Part shown: positions 52,965 through 62,036 of the stretch, in pieces
Layout: the number at the start of each line of letters is the position of its first letter
How positions within the stretch are numbered: the first letter of the stretch is position 1
Assembly (NCBI RefSeq): GCF_014199395.1
Contig: NZ_JACIJM010000005.1
Span: 1 to 64,000, forward strand
Length of the DNA: 64,000 nucleotides
DNA from: Yoonia ponticola
Lineage (GTDB): Bacteria; Pseudomonadota; Alphaproteobacteria; Rhodobacterales; Rhodobacteraceae
Reading direction: 5' to 3'
Made by a program: the position numbers and the translations under genes
The notes under the pieces: model-generated
Seen by the model: only the letters and a program-made list of their open reading frames with translations
What the model was told of the DNA's origin: nothing
Database searches by the model: none

Positions 52965-54161
52965 TCAGATCGCACCGCGCAATCGCATTTGCGCCATGAT
53001 CTGCCCGTGATCTGACGCAAGCTTGTTATAAGGCGCTTCTGGGTGGCTGCCGTCCGTCAGGTGATCATTCAGAACGCTGAAATATTCCATGTCTCCAATG
53101 CGTTGATCGTAGTCAGGGGCAAAATGGCGCGACATCAAAATCTGGTCGATGCTCTCAAAAACACCGCCAAAGGCAGAGGTGAAAACCATGTCACGGGCCG
53201 ACTTTCGCACGAACATCTTCTCTGCAGAATGCAGCCGAACCGCGTTAATCTGCTCTTGAATGACCTCGTTTTCGTGGTCCGTGTAGCGATCACCTTGGTG
53301 TTTCGCATCATGTCGGCGCATCCATGCGTAATTTTTAAACGGCACTTCACCGGTGATTATTTCCGAACTGACAGCGTGTTCGCTGTCGTTAAAGTCGCCC
53401 AAAACCATCACGGGGCGACCTAGGGTCAACTCATTTAGAATCGCCCGACGTAGCACCCAAGCCTCTGCCATGCGACGTAAACCTGCGCGCAGCGACCCCA
53501 AGGCGCGACCAGCCGCATCGTAATTCACCAGATCGGCGGCGGGCGGGAACGCAGCACCAGCAGGTTTGTCGAGTTCGCCCAGTTTGGATTTCAGGTGGCA
53601 GTTGAAAACGCTGATCACTTGATCGCCGACAGGAATACGGACCTTTATGATCGGGCGCGACAGGCGGCTAATTTTGTAGGTCCCGCCATCGCCGCCACCA
53701 AGATCAGCAAACGGAATTTCGAGCGGTTCAGGCAATTCTTGTAGAACCTGCGGCGCTTCCGCGAAGCCAAAGCGCGACAGCACAGCCACACCGGGCCGTC
53801 GTTCGCCGGGGCCGCCGTCATTGACGTTCGGCGCAAAGGCAAGTTCGGCCTGCGCGTAGGGTTTGTACGCCAGCTTGCGAAATATCGCTTTGCGCGCATA
53901 GCGTTTGCTCGGGTCCGGCACGTGCGCTTCGTTCGCCTCTATCCCAGCGGCGTCGCATTCGGCGATCACGGCTTGTAGGGAGGCTTCGTCGAAAATTTCC
54001 TGAAAACACACGATATCGGCGGACAAGTTCATCAATTGATCCGCGAGCCAAGCTTGCTTCCAAGCGTGTTCCTCGACCGTGTATTTTTCAAATCGGTAGT
54101 ATTCTTGGTCGGCCCCGATCAGGTTTTTGACGTTAAAACTGGCGATTGAAAATTCGGTCAT
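52965..54161 (-). CDS. Endonuclease/exonuclease/phosphatase-family protein
   Basis: A 398-residue metal-dependent phosphoesterase. Family motifs in order: FSIASFNVKNLIG (metal Asn), IVCFQEIFDEASLQ (metal Glu), VISVFNCHLKSK, VMVLGDFNDSEHA (Asp-x-Asn) and the closing SDHGQIMAQMRL (Ser-Asp-His). No signal peptide is seen, so it is likely cytoplasmic. It could be a nuclease or a phosphatase; the substrate cannot be told. It is followed by a 257-base spacer that holds a candidate small RNA. Confidence 0.88.
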   Translation of the reverse strand: MTEFSIASFNVKNLIGADQEYYRFEKYTVEEHAWKQAWLADQLMNLSADIVCFQEIFDEASLQAVIAECDAAGIEANEAHVPDPSKRYARKAIFRKLAYKPYAQAELAFAPNVNDGGPGERRPGVAVLSRFGFAEAPQVLQELPEPLEIPFADLGGGDGGTYKISRLSRPIIKVRIPVGDQVISVFNCHLKSKLGELDKPAGAAFPPAADLVNYDAAGRALGSLRAGLRRMAEAWVLRRAILNELTLGRPVMVLGDFNDSEHAVSSEIITGEVPFKNYAWMRRHDAKHQGDRYTDHENEVIQEQINAVRLHSAEKMFVRKSARDMVFTSAFGGVFESIDQILMSRHFAPDYDQRIGDMEYFSVLNDHLTDGSHPEAPYNKLASDHGQIMAQMRLRGAI

Positions 54162-54170
54162 GTCGGATCC

Positions 54171-55142
54171 TTATTGCAGGGTCGCAAGAGCGCGGGCAAA
54201 CATCGATGCGTCAACGTTGCCGCCTGAAATCACGGCGATTACAGTGTCTTGGGTCAACGTGTCGGGGTGAAATAACGCTGCTGCCAGCGCCACAGCACCG
54301 CCCGGTTCAGCCACCAGTTTCAACCGTTCAAAGGCGTGTCCCATTGCCCGAAGCGCGTCGTCGTCGCTCACCACGATACCCGCACCACAGAGCGATTTCA
54401 TGATCGGAAACGTCATGTTACCCGCCTGTTGGGTCATAATCGCGTCGCAGATTGACCCTGCCTGACTTGCATTCTTTTCGATCTGGCCAGAGACCAGCGA
54501 ACGGGCCACGTCATCGAAACCTGCCGGTTCAACTGGGCGCACAACCATGTCCGGCGCGTCGGCTTGCAACGCAAGCGCGATACCTGATGTCAATCCGCCG
54601 CCACCGCAACAGACCGCCACATCGGCGTGGGTGATCCCCATCGCCTTGGCGTCTTCTGCGATTTCTAAGCCAACCGTGCCTTGCCCCGCGATCACGTCCG
54701 CGTTGTCGAACGGTTTGATCAATGTCAGCCCGCGATCACGCGCCACTTCGTCGCCCAAGGCGTCGCGGTCGGTGGTGTGGCGGTTGTAAAGGATGACCTC
54801 AGCGCCAAGCGCTTTGGTGTTTGCGATCTTCAGCGTGGGCGCATCTTCGGGCATGATAATGACCGCTGTGGTGCCGTGCGATGCGGCGGCTAGTGCCACG
54901 CCTTGCGCGTGATTGCCGCTGGAAAACGCGATGACGCCAGTCTTGCGGGCCGCGTCGTCTAGGTTTGATACCGCTGACCAGCCGCCCCGAAATTTGAACG
55001 ACCCTGTGTGTTGCAAGCATTCGGGTTTAACCAGCACGCGGCGTCCAGCGATTTCGTCTAGAAATGGCGACGACAGCAATGGCGTGCGGCGTGCATGGCC
55101 TTTGATCCGCAGGGCTGCGGCGCGGATTGCGTCGATGTTCAT
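54171..55142 (-). CDS. Threonine/serine dehydratase (PLP)
   Basis: A 323-residue PLP enzyme. The PLP lysine is Lys50 in HTGSFKFRGGWSAV, and the glycine-rich phosphate loop is VAVCCGGGGLTSGIAL. It lacks the C-terminal regulatory domain, so it is of the catabolic/serine-racemase-like short type. It removes water and ammonia from threonine or serine. It lies between the nuclease gene and a coupled alpha/beta hydrolase gene (four-base overlap at its start). Confidence 0.88.
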   Translation of the reverse strand: MNIDAIRAAALRIKGHARRTPLLSSPFLDEIAGRRVLVKPECLQHTGSFKFRGGWSAVSNLDDAARKTGVIAFSSGNHAQGVALAAASHGTTAVIIMPEDAPTLKIANTKALGAEVILYNRHTTDRDALGDEVARDRGLTLIKPFDNADVIAGQGTVGLEIAEDAKAMGITHADVAVCCGGGGLTSGIALALQADAPDMVVRPVEPAGFDDVARSLVSGQIEKNASQAGSICDAIMTQQAGNMTFPIMKSLCGAGIVVSDDDALRAMGHAFERLKLVAEPGGAVALAAALFHPDTLTQDTVIAVISGGNVDASMFARALATLQ

Positions 55143-55969
55143 TCCATGTCCTCAAGCCACTCGTGCAACGCATCAAGCGCCATTTCTTCGTCCAGAAACG
55201 GCACATGCCCGCGCCCCGGAATATCGGCGCGGATCATATCAATACGGCGTTCCAGCATCTTGTCTGCAGTTGCCTCGGATAGCAGGTCCGAATTTTCACC
55301 ACGTATCAGGCAAAGCGGCAGACCGAGCAGCGCATCATAAAGCGGCCAAAGATCAGGCGCGGGCTGCGTTCCAGCCTCTAACACCGCTTCGCGCAATTTC
55401 GGATCGTAGCGCAGCTCGAGCCCGTCTTCCGTCTCAATATAGTGGTTTTCGACCTCAGTCAGCCACCGCGCCATAGGCACATCGCTAAAATGCGACCATG
55501 CTTTCGCGCGAAATGCAGCGGCCTCTGCATAGGTTTTCTGCGCAGGACGACGACCGATATAGTCCTTGATCACGTCCAAACCACTGTCCGCCAGTTCCGG
55601 CCCAATGTCATTCAGTGCAACGCCCAGCAGGCGATCATAAGCCGTCGCGGCGAGGAACATCGCGATCAAACCGCCACGCGAGGTTCCCAAAATTGCGGCC
55701 TTTTCCAGACCCAAATGATCGAGCAGCTCTAAGACATCCTGCGCCTCGTGTGGCACGGTGTAGGTGCTTGGGTCAGCCCAGTCGGATTGCCCGCGCCCGC
55801 GATAATCGAGCCGGATCAACCGTACCGGCATCATCGTCGGCAGGTGCGGCGCCACATGATCAAAGTCACGACCATTGCGCGTCAATCCTGCAAGGCACAG
55901 GATCGGGATGCCATTACCTTCGTCAGTATAATAGAGGCGGGTGCCGTCTTTGGTGTGGAATTCAGGCAT
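55139..55969 (-). CDS. Alpha/beta hydrolase
   Basis: A 276-residue hydrolase. It begins PEFHTKDGTRLYYTDEGNGI, has the oxyanion segment CLAGLTRNGRDFDHVA, nucleophile Ser98 in ILGTSRGGLIAM and His in GRGHVPFLDEEMALDAL. A product cannot be assigned from motifs; the family includes epoxide hydrolases and lactonases. It starts directly at the stop of the haloacid dehalogenase gene and overlaps the dehydratase start, so the three form one operon. Confidence 0.87.
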   Translation of the reverse strand: MPEFHTKDGTRLYYTDEGNGIPILCLAGLTRNGRDFDHVAPHLPTMMPVRLIRLDYRGRGQSDWADPSTYTVPHEAQDVLELLDHLGLEKAAILGTSRGGLIAMFLAATAYDRLLGVALNDIGPELADSGLDVIKDYIGRRPAQKTYAEAAAFRAKAWSHFSDVPMARWLTEVENHYIETEDGLELRYDPKLREAVLEAGTQPAPDLWPLYDALLGLPLCLIRGENSDLLSEATADKMLERRIDMIRADIPGRGHVPFLDEEMALDALHEWLEDME

Positions 55970-56646
55970 TATGTCAGGTCCGGAATTGAGGTCAGGTCAG
56001 TCAAAACATGGTGCGGTTTAGCGTAAAGTCGGTCCATGGGTTCGCCCGCACGGTTCACCCAAGCGGTGGTAAATCCGTAGCCCGATGCCCCCGCCGCGTC
56101 CCATCCGTTTGAAGATACAAATAACACTTCATCGCGGGCGCAGCCGTAGTGGGCTTCGACCAGATCATACACCGATGCGTGTGGTTTAAAGACGCCGACG
56201 GTTTCAACCGACAGGCTCGCGCTGATAAATTCGCCTAAACCCGCCGACTCGACGGCCCCCGCCAACATGTCAGGCGATCCGTTGGACAATATCCCGGCCT
56301 GCAATCCGCGCGCGTTCAGTTCCGCCAACATGTCAGGCACTTCGGCGTAGGCAGGTAGTTCCCAGTACAGCGCAAGCAGGCGCTCGCGCAGCTCAACGTC
56401 GTCTAGACCTGCGGCCTCCATCGCCCAATCCAGCCCGTCTTGGGTCACTTGCCAGAAATCGCAATGCTGCCCCGCGACGGCTCTTAACCACGTATATTGC
56501 AACTGTTTCAGCCGCCAATCCCGTGCGACTTGTGGCCAAACGGCGGCCAATGCATCGCGTCCAGGTTCTGCAGCGGCAAGCCTTGCCGCCGCGTTCACGT
56601 CAAATAACGTCCCATACGCATCAAAAATGCAGGTTTTGATCGGCAT
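55969..56646 (-). CDS. Haloacid dehalogenase type II (HAD superfamily)
   Basis: A 225-residue HAD hydrolase. Motif I is TCIFDAYGTLFDVNAAAR (nucleophile Asp9), motif II is ILSNGSPDMLAGAVE, motif III lysine lies in ETVGVFKPHASVYD and motif IV is LFVSSNGWDAAGASGYG. These match L-2-haloacid dehalogenases, which release halide and form 2-hydroxy acids. It starts the hydrolase-dehydratase operon on the minus strand, divergent from the FKBP gene. Confidence 0.9.
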   Translation of the reverse strand: MPIKTCIFDAYGTLFDVNAAARLAAAEPGRDALAAVWPQVARDWRLKQLQYTWLRAVAGQHCDFWQVTQDGLDWAMEAAGLDDVELRERLLALYWELPAYAEVPDMLAELNARGLQAGILSNGSPDMLAGAVESAGLGEFISASLSVETVGVFKPHASVYDLVEAHYGCARDEVLFVSSNGWDAAGASGYGFTTAWVNRAGEPMDRLYAKPHHVLTDLTSIPDLT

Positions 56647-56775
56647 TTATCTCTCCCAGCGTCATTTTCCGTAACGTTGCCATGCACAGGGCAGAACGAA
56701 AAGGGGCAAAGCGGTTTGCGCCTCGGTGTCAGTCCCTGTTAGGGTCCCCGCGATCTGAAAATCGAAAGGAAGAAT

Positions 56776-57210
56776 ATGTCACAAGCAAAGCAGGGCGACA
56801 CAGTCCAAATTCACTACAAAGGTACATTGGACGACGGGACCGTTTTCGATAGCTCCGAAGGGCGTGACCCGCTTGAATTCGCTGTTGGCTCTGGCATGAT
56901 CATCCCGGGTTTGGACGTTGCTATTCCCGGCATGGCTGTTGGCGACAAAAAAGTCGTGAACGTGCCTTGCGCGCAGGCCTACGGTGAAGTGAACACGGAA
57001 AACCGCCAAGCGGTGCCGCGCGATCAGTTCCCTGACGACATCCCGATGGAAGTTGGCACGCAGTTGCAGATGCAAGGCGAAGGCGGTCAGGTCATGGTTG
57101 TAACTATCGCTGAAGTTGCAGATACCGAAGTCACGCTGGACGCGAACCACGCGCTTGCCGGCAAAGATCTGACGTTTGCGATTGAAATGGTCGGCATTCA
57201 GGCTGCCTAA
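56776..57210 (+). CDS. FKBP-type peptidyl-prolyl isomerase (SlyD-like)
   Basis: A 144-residue cytoplasmic isomerase/chaperone. FKBP strands include VQIHYKGTLDDGTVFDSSEG and MIIPGLDVAIPGMAVGDKKV; the inserted chaperone flap is followed by the closing VTLDANHALAGKDLTFAIEM, a SlyD-type signature. The His-rich metal-binding tail of E. coli SlyD is missing. It is monocistronic, with an AAGGAAG ribosome site and a strong hairpin after it. Confidence 0.92.
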   Translation: MSQAKQGDTVQIHYKGTLDDGTVFDSSEGRDPLEFAVGSGMIIPGLDVAIPGMAVGDKKVVNVPCAQAYGEVNTENRQAVPRDQFPDDIPMEVGTQLQMQGEGGQVMVVTIAEVADTEVTLDANHALAGKDLTFAIEMVGIQAA

Positions 57211-57214
57211 AAAA

Positions 57215-57248
57215 TATGCCCCGCAGACCTACGAGCCTGCGGGGCATA
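57215..57248 (+). terminator. Hairpin after the FKBP gene
   Basis: TATGCCCCGCAG (57215-57226) pairs perfectly with CTGCGGGGCATA (57237-57248) around ten bases. A run of A residues lies on the left side, giving a T tract only for minus-strand transcription; on the plus side it is followed by CTTAC. Confidence 0.75.
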
Positions 57249-57529
57249 CTTACAAAACTGTTTACTACTCGATATGCAACTATCGCTAAGGCGACATGGT
57301 TAACACGAGGTTAACTTTGCAGCGCGTGCTCGGCACGTCAGCGATGCTCTGGAAATGTGTTGCCTTTAGATTGCATTTTCGCGTCGCCCCGAAAACTTAA
57401 AGCGGCAGAACAACTCTCCCAAACGATCAAATTGCGCTATTGTCGCCGCAATTCATCAGGTGGAAACGTGAAGTCAAACAATATTCGTTGCCAACCTTAT
57501 GACCCGTAGTGCCGCCGCGGCACGGTCAA
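57249..57529. other. Intergenic stretch with a CtrA-type box and no clear gene
   Basis: About 280 bases between two convergent genes. It holds a CtrA-like site (57300-57314), a GTGCCGC/GCGGCAC hairpin (57509-57523) and only very short open frames. One 13-codon frame starts with GTG near 57469 behind AGGTGG. Whether a small transcript is made here is unknown. Confidence 0.5.
57300..57314. promoter_or_regulatory. CtrA-type binding site (TTAA-N7-TTAA)
   Basis: The bases TTAA-CACGAGG-TTAA match the full CtrA consensus with exact spacing, within two direct copies of GGTTAAC four bases apart. CtrA controls motility and gene-transfer-agent functions in Rhodobacterales. The site lies between convergent genes, so its target is not evident. 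Confidence 0.5.
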
Positions 57530-58318
57530 TTAAAGGTTCTCACCCTGCGGCATCCCAAGAACATGGTAGCCGCCATCAACACGAATAATCTCGCCCGTGG
57601 TGCAAGCACCCGCATCAGAGGCAAGGTAAACAGCCGTGCCGCCAACCGCTTCTAGGGTCGCATTGGACCGCAGCGGCGCGTTCTCGCCAGTGTGCTTGTA
57701 GGTCTTGCGCGCGCCACCGATCGCCGCACCAGCCAGCGTTTTCATCGGGCCGGGGCTGATTGCGTTGACGCGAATACCGTCGGGACCCAGATCATTGGCC
57801 AGATACCGCACGGCACTTTCCAACGCAGCTTTGGCGACGCCCATCACGTTATAACTCGGCGTGACGCGGTTCGAACCTTGGTAAGTCAACGTCATGATCG
57901 TGCCGCCATTTGGCATCAGATCATGCGCACGACGGGCGACATCGATCAGGGAATAACAAGAAATCTGCATCGACTGGGCAAAGTTTTCGCGGGACGTGTT
58001 CATAATCCGACCCGTCAATTCGTCTTTGTTCGAGAAGGCAATCGCATGGACCACAAAGTCAATCGTGCCCCATTTATCCTTGATACCCGCAAAGGCTGTG
58101 TCCATCGACGCTTCGTCCGTGACGTCAACGTCAACCATAAAGTCGGAACCAACAGACGCGGCCAGCGGCTCTAACCGTTTGCCAAAAGCTTCACCTTGAT
58201 AAGTAAACGCAAGCTCCGCGCCAGCCTCTGCCAGCGCCTTGGCAATGCCCCAAGCGATAGAGCGTTCATTGGCGACGCCCATAACCAAGCCACGTTTGCC
58301 TTGCATAGAAAGTGTCAT
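57530..58318 (-). CDS. fabI: Enoyl-ACP reductase FabI
   Basis: A 262-residue NADH-dependent short-chain reductase that completes each round of fatty-acid elongation. It opens GLVMGVANERSIAWGIAKAL, the altered glycine-rich motif typical of FabI, and has catalytic Tyr156 and Lys163 (Tyr-x6-Lys) plus Tyr146. The C-terminus GEIIRVDGGYHVLGMPQGEN is characteristic. It follows fabB by 149 bases on the same strand. Confidence 0.95.
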   Translation of the reverse strand: MTLSMQGKRGLVMGVANERSIAWGIAKALAEAGAELAFTYQGEAFGKRLEPLAASVGSDFMVDVDVTDEASMDTAFAGIKDKWGTIDFVVHAIAFSNKDELTGRIMNTSRENFAQSMQISCYSLIDVARRAHDLMPNGGTIMTLTYQGSNRVTPSYNVMGVAKAALESAVRYLANDLGPDGIRVNAISPGPMKTLAGAAIGGARKTYKHTGENAPLRSNATLEAVGGTAVYLASDAGACTTGEIIRVDGGYHVLGMPQGENL

Positions 58319-58467
58319 CTGCGTCCCCTGAGTTGTTGATTTCTAAGTGGACGTTTTGTCGCGGGAGGTCAAGTTTATGGTGGCTATGATGCCAATCTAC
58401 AGCGTTCTTCGTTTCGCTTTGGTAAAGCTGGGCAGGACAGCGCGTTTGCTTGTCCTGCCCGCCGTTT

Positions 58468-59697
58468 TTACCCCGTAAACTTCGACAACAGCATCGAGCC
58501 GTTTGTCCCGCCAAAACCGAACGAGTTGGTCATGACCGTATCAAGCCCTGCGTTCTCGACCATTTCAGTGGCGATTTCTTCGGGTTTCAACGCAGGATCA
58601 AGCGTTTCGACGTTGATCGACGGCGCGATGAAGTCGTGTTGTAGCATCAGCAAGCAATAGACTGCTTCGGATGCGCCGGTTGCACCTTGGCTGTGGCCTG
58701 TCATGGACTTGGTGGATGACACGGGCGGGGTGGATCCTTCTCCAAACACGCGCCGCACGGCTTCGATTTCGCCAACGTCGCCCACTGGCGTCGATGTGCC
58801 GTGTGCGTTGATGTAGCTGATCTTGCGACCTTCTGGCAGCGTTTTCAGCGCACCGCGCATCGCACGTTCACCGCCCTCACCGGATGGGGCAACCATATCA
58901 GCGCCGTCAGATGTGGCCGAGAAACCCGTGACTTCCGCGTAGATTTTCGCACCGCGTGCTTGGGCTGCTTCTAGGCTTTCGAGCACAACCATCGCACCGC
59001 CGCCTGCGATCACAAAACCATCACGGCCAGCGTCAAAGGCGCGAGACGCTTTTTCTGGGGTGTCGTTATATTTGGATGACATCGCGCCCATCGCGTCGAA
59101 CAGGCAGGACAATGTCCAATCGAGTTCCTCGCCGCCACCCGCGAACATCGTGTCTTGTGTGCCAAGCGCGATTTGCTGGGCCGCCATGCCGATGCAATGC
59201 AACGATGTGGAACAGGCCGACGTGATCGAAAAGTTCATACCTTTGATCTGGAATGCAGTCGCCAAGTTCGCAGATACGGTGGACGACATGGTTTTCGGCA
59301 CCGCAAACGGCCCGATGCGTTTCGTGGCACCCGTGTTTTCCACAACCTTGTGTGCGGCAAACATTGCAGATGTGGACGGACCACCTGAGCCGGCAATCAC
59401 ACCCGTCATCGGGTTCACGACTTGGGCCTCATCCAGACCCGCGTCTTCGATCGCTTGCTTCATCGCGATGTAGGAATAGGCCGCACCCGGTCCCATGAAC
59501 CGCAACGTGCGCTTATCAACGTGGTCGGCTACGTTCAGTTTGACGTTGCCTGCGATCTGCGACCGAAAGCCGTGTTCGACCATATCAGCATTTGCTTCAA
59601 TTCCGGATTTTCCAGCTTTCAAAGAGGCCAAAACCTCGTCTGCATTATTTCCGATGGGGGATACGATCCCCAAACCTGTGACGACGACGCGACGCAT
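58468..59697 (-). CDS. fabB: 3-oxoacyl-ACP synthase I FabB
   Basis: A 409-residue condensing enzyme for unsaturated fatty-acid synthesis. The nucleophile is Cys162 in [20 protein letters not shown], with the two active-site His in [12 protein letters not shown] and [14 protein letters not shown]. Length is normal. It is followed by fabI, but the fabA gene that often precedes fabB in this family is not present; instead a fasciclin gene is divergent from it, with an A-rich spacer between. Confidence 0.95.
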   Translation of the reverse strand: MRRVVVTGLGIVSPIGNNADEVLASLKAGKSGIEANADMVEHGFRSQIAGNVKLNVADHVDKRTLRFMGPGAAYSYIAMKQAIEDAGLDEAQVVNPMTGVIAGSGGPSTSAMFAAHKVVENTGATKRIGPFAVPKTMSSTVSANLATAFQIKGMNFSITSACSTSLHCIGMAAQQIALGTQDTMFAGGGEELDWTLSCLFDAMGAMSSKYNDTPEKASRAFDAGRDGFVIAGGGAMVVLESLEAAQARGAKIYAEVTGFSATSDGADMVAPSGEGGERAMRGALKTLPEGRKISYINAHGTSTPVGDVGEIEAVRRVFGEGSTPPVSSTKSMTGHSQGATGASEAVYCLLMLQHDFIAPSINVETLDPALKPEEIATEMVENAGLDTVMTNSFGFGGTNGSMLLSKFTG

Positions 59698-59890
59698 GTT
59701 CAGTCCTTTTCTTAAGTCGAGGTATGTGTAGGCGAGGGGGGATTACGGGGCAAGAGGCAAGGCGAAAACTGCTGCTTTGCGTCGCCTCAAAAAAAAATTG
59801 AAAATTTTTGAAACTCATTTTGAGGATCGTCCGTGGTTGTAGGCAAGTCAAAGCGATCATGCTTCGACACTTCACACTCGGGAGAGACCA

Positions 59891-60460
59891 ATGACTTTTA
59901 CGAAAACACTCACAGCTGCTGCCGCAATCATGTCCATCACAGCCGGTGCTGCGTTCGCTGACGGCCATGCGATGAACCCAACAGTTGGTGGCGCAGAAAT
60001 GTCGACTGAAATGAACATCGTTGAAAACGCGATGAACAGCCCGATCCACACAACGCTTGTGGCTGCTGTTGTTGCGGCTGACCTTGCTGAAACACTGTCC
60101 GGCGAAGGCCCGTTCACAGTATTTGCACCAACAGATGACGCATTCGCAGCCCTGCCAGAAGGCGCAGTAGAAGACCTGCTGAAGCCAGAAAACAAAGATC
60201 GTTTGACACAAATCCTGACTTGCCACGTTGTTGCCGCTGACGCGATGTCCGACGCAATCCAAGGCATGATCGCTGATGACAACGGCAAGCACCCTGTGCC
60301 AACTGTTGGCGGTTGTACGCTTCAGGCGACTTACACGGATGGCATGATCATGCTGGAAGACGAGCAAGGCCGCATTGCGACTGTGACCGTTGCTGACGTG
60401 AAACAGTCTAACGGCGTGATCCACGTGATCGACACAGTACTTCTGCCATCCGCGTCTTAA
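59891..60460 (+). CDS. Secreted fasciclin-domain protein
   Basis: A 189-residue exported protein with a signal peptide (TKTLTAAAAIMSITAGAAFA). One fasciclin (FAS1) domain follows: HTTLVAAVVAADLAETLSGE, then GPFTVFAPTDDAFAALPEGA and the closing SNGVIHVIDTVLLP. Such single-domain proteins are periplasmic or surface adhesins. Two Cys (in LTCHVVAAD and VGGCTLQ) could form a disulfide. It has a GGGAGAG ribosome site and a strong terminator. Confidence 0.93.
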   Translation: MTFTKTLTAAAAIMSITAGAAFADGHAMNPTVGGAEMSTEMNIVENAMNSPIHTTLVAAVVAADLAETLSGEGPFTVFAPTDDAFAALPEGAVEDLLKPENKDRLTQILTCHVVAADAMSDAIQGMIADDNGKHPVPTVGGCTLQATYTDGMIMLEDEQGRIATVTVADVKQSNGVIHVIDTVLLPSAS

Positions 60461-60520
60461 GAACGCGATAGTTCGAGCCTCGCGGTTCGTTAGGCACCCC
60501 AATCCGCGCGGCTTGAAGAC

Positions 60521-60552
60521 TGCACCGCCCTTGCAAAAGGGCGGTGCATTTT
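60521..60552 (+). terminator. Rho-independent terminator after the fasciclin gene
   Basis: TGCACCGCCCTT (60521-60532) pairs perfectly with AAGGGCGGTGCA (60537-60548) around GCAA, followed by four T residues. It lies 61 bases after the stop codon and faces the phoB end. Confidence 0.93.
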
Positions 60553-60617
60553 GGTTTGTCTACATGGTCATGCAACAGGTCTCAAAGTGTCATGCGATCT
60601 CATGGCGAAGGCAGGCG

Positions 60618-61307
60618 TCACCCCAAGGCATATCCAGCGCCGCGCACCGTCCGGATCGGATCAGCGCCGCCGTTCTGGCAGATCACCTTCCGCAGCCTGC
60701 CGATATGTACGTCGACGGTGCGGGTATCGACATAGATGTCACGGCCCCACACACGATCAAGCAGCTGTTCGCGGCTCCAGACCCGGCCCGGTTTTTCCAT
60801 AAACGTGGACAATAACCGGAACTCGGTTGGTCCAAGTTTCAGCGCCTTTTCATCACGCGAAACCTTGTGTGTCTCACCATCCAGCGTGATGTCCTCGAAC
60901 TGCAAGGACATACCAACAGCCGCAGGCCGTACCCTGCGCAACTGGTTGCGCACACGCGCCATAAATTCGGCCACAGAATAGGGTTTGGTGACATAATCAT
61001 CCGCACCGGTTTCCAACCCACGCACGCGGTCCACGTCTTCGCCGCGTGCAGACACCATCACAATCGGGATCGCGCGCGTCGCGGGCTGTAGTTTCAGCCT
61101 GCGACAAATCTCGATTCCCGACACGCCCGGCAACATCCAATCAAGCACGATCAAATCAGGCACATGCTCCTGAACGCACAACAATGCTTCGTCGCCGTTT
61201 TCGGCCGATATGACCGTTACGCCCTCCGCTTCTAGGTTGTAGACAAGCACCTCGCGTTGCGAAGCCTCGTCTTCAACGACGAGAACCGTCGGCTGGCCTG
61301 CGCTCAT
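60618..61307 (-). CDS. phoB: Phosphate regulon response regulator PhoB
   Basis: A 229-residue response regulator. The receiver domain has the acidic pair in VVEDEASQ, phospho-acceptor Asp56 in DLIVLDWMLPGVSGIE, and Lys in DDYVTKPYSVAEFMAR. The C-terminal winged helix has LGPTEFRLLSTFMEKPGRVW and REQLLDRVWG. It binds Pho boxes under phosphate limitation. Its ATG overlaps the phoU stop. The partner kinase PhoR is not in the window. Confidence 0.95.
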   Translation of the reverse strand: MSAGQPTVLVVEDEASQREVLVYNLEAEGVTVISAENGDEALLCVQEHVPDLIVLDWMLPGVSGIEICRRLKLQPATRAIPIVMVSARGEDVDRVRGLETGADDYVTKPYSVAEFMARVRNQLRRVRPAAVGMSLQFEDITLDGETHKVSRDEKALKLGPTEFRLLSTFMEKPGRVWSREQLLDRVWGRDIYVDTRTVDVHIGRLRKVICQNGGADPIRTVRGAGYALG

Positions 61308-62026
61308 GCTTCACCTAAATCTTCTGGTGTGGTGAAGGCGGTAAGATCGCTTTTGGGGCGGTCGTCGTCCGGCATTTCGCCTGTCACCAGATAAATCACC
61401 TGTTCAGCGATAGATGTGGTGTGATCGCCCATGCGTTCGATGTTTTTGGCGATGAAATGCAGGTGCATACAGGCCGTAATGTTCTGAGAGTCTTCCATCA
61501 TATGGGTTAGCAATGACCGGAACAGCGTATTATACATCTCGTCCACTTGATTGTCGCGGTCGCGGACGTCTTCTGCTTTAGCGACATCGCGCTGAATGTA
61601 AGCTTCAAGCACGTCTTTGATCATGCTGCTGACCGCGTTTTGCATACCGCGCAATGCGGCTGCGACACCGTTGATCGGCTTCGCATTGGTCAGAACCGTT
61701 GTGCGTTTGGCGATATTTTTCGCGTAGTCACCGCAGCGTTCCAGATTGGAACTGATGCTCATAACGGTCAAAACGGTCCGCAAGTCGCTGGCCGTGGGCG
61801 ATCTGGTGGCAAGGATGCGGGCGCATTCGTGCTTGATGTCCTCGTCCAGCGCGTCGATTGCCTTGTCATTCTTGCGAACGGCTTCGGCTTTTGCCAAGTC
61901 ATTGGTTTCCAATGCGATGGCCACTTGGGCCATGGCTTCTTCCACGAGACCTGCCATTTTCATAACTTTGGCTTGTGCGCCGACAAGATCGCGGTCGAAT
62001 GCGCTGACGATGTGTTGCGTAGTCAT
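61304..62026 (-). CDS. phoU: Phosphate transport regulator PhoU
   Basis: A 240-residue, all-helical protein with two PhoU repeats. Each repeat has the E(R)xGDxxxxIAK-type motif: NLERCGDYAKNIAKRTTVLT and KNIERMGDHTTSIAEQVIYL. It links the PstSCAB importer to PhoR signalling. The ATG at 62026 behind AGGAG is chosen; a longer open frame would run into pstB. It lies between pstB and phoB in the classic order. Confidence 0.95.
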   Translation of the reverse strand: MTTQHIVSAFDRDLVGAQAKVMKMAGLVEEAMAQVAIALETNDLAKAEAVRKNDKAIDALDEDIKHECARILATRSPTASDLRTVLTVMSISSNLERCGDYAKNIAKRTTVLTNAKPINGVAAALRGMQNAVSSMIKDVLEAYIQRDVAKAEDVRDRDNQVDEMYNTLFRSLLTHMMEDSQNITACMHLHFIAKNIERMGDHTTSIAEQVIYLVTGEMPDDDRPKSDLTAFTTPEDLGEA

Positions 62027-62036
62027 GGTAGGGCTC

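Noticed and set aside
59645-60502. A 285-codon open frame antisense to the fasciclin gene
   Set aside because: The fasciclin gene on the other strand has a signal peptide, ribosome site and terminator; the antisense product is Cys/His/Arg-rich without a known fold.
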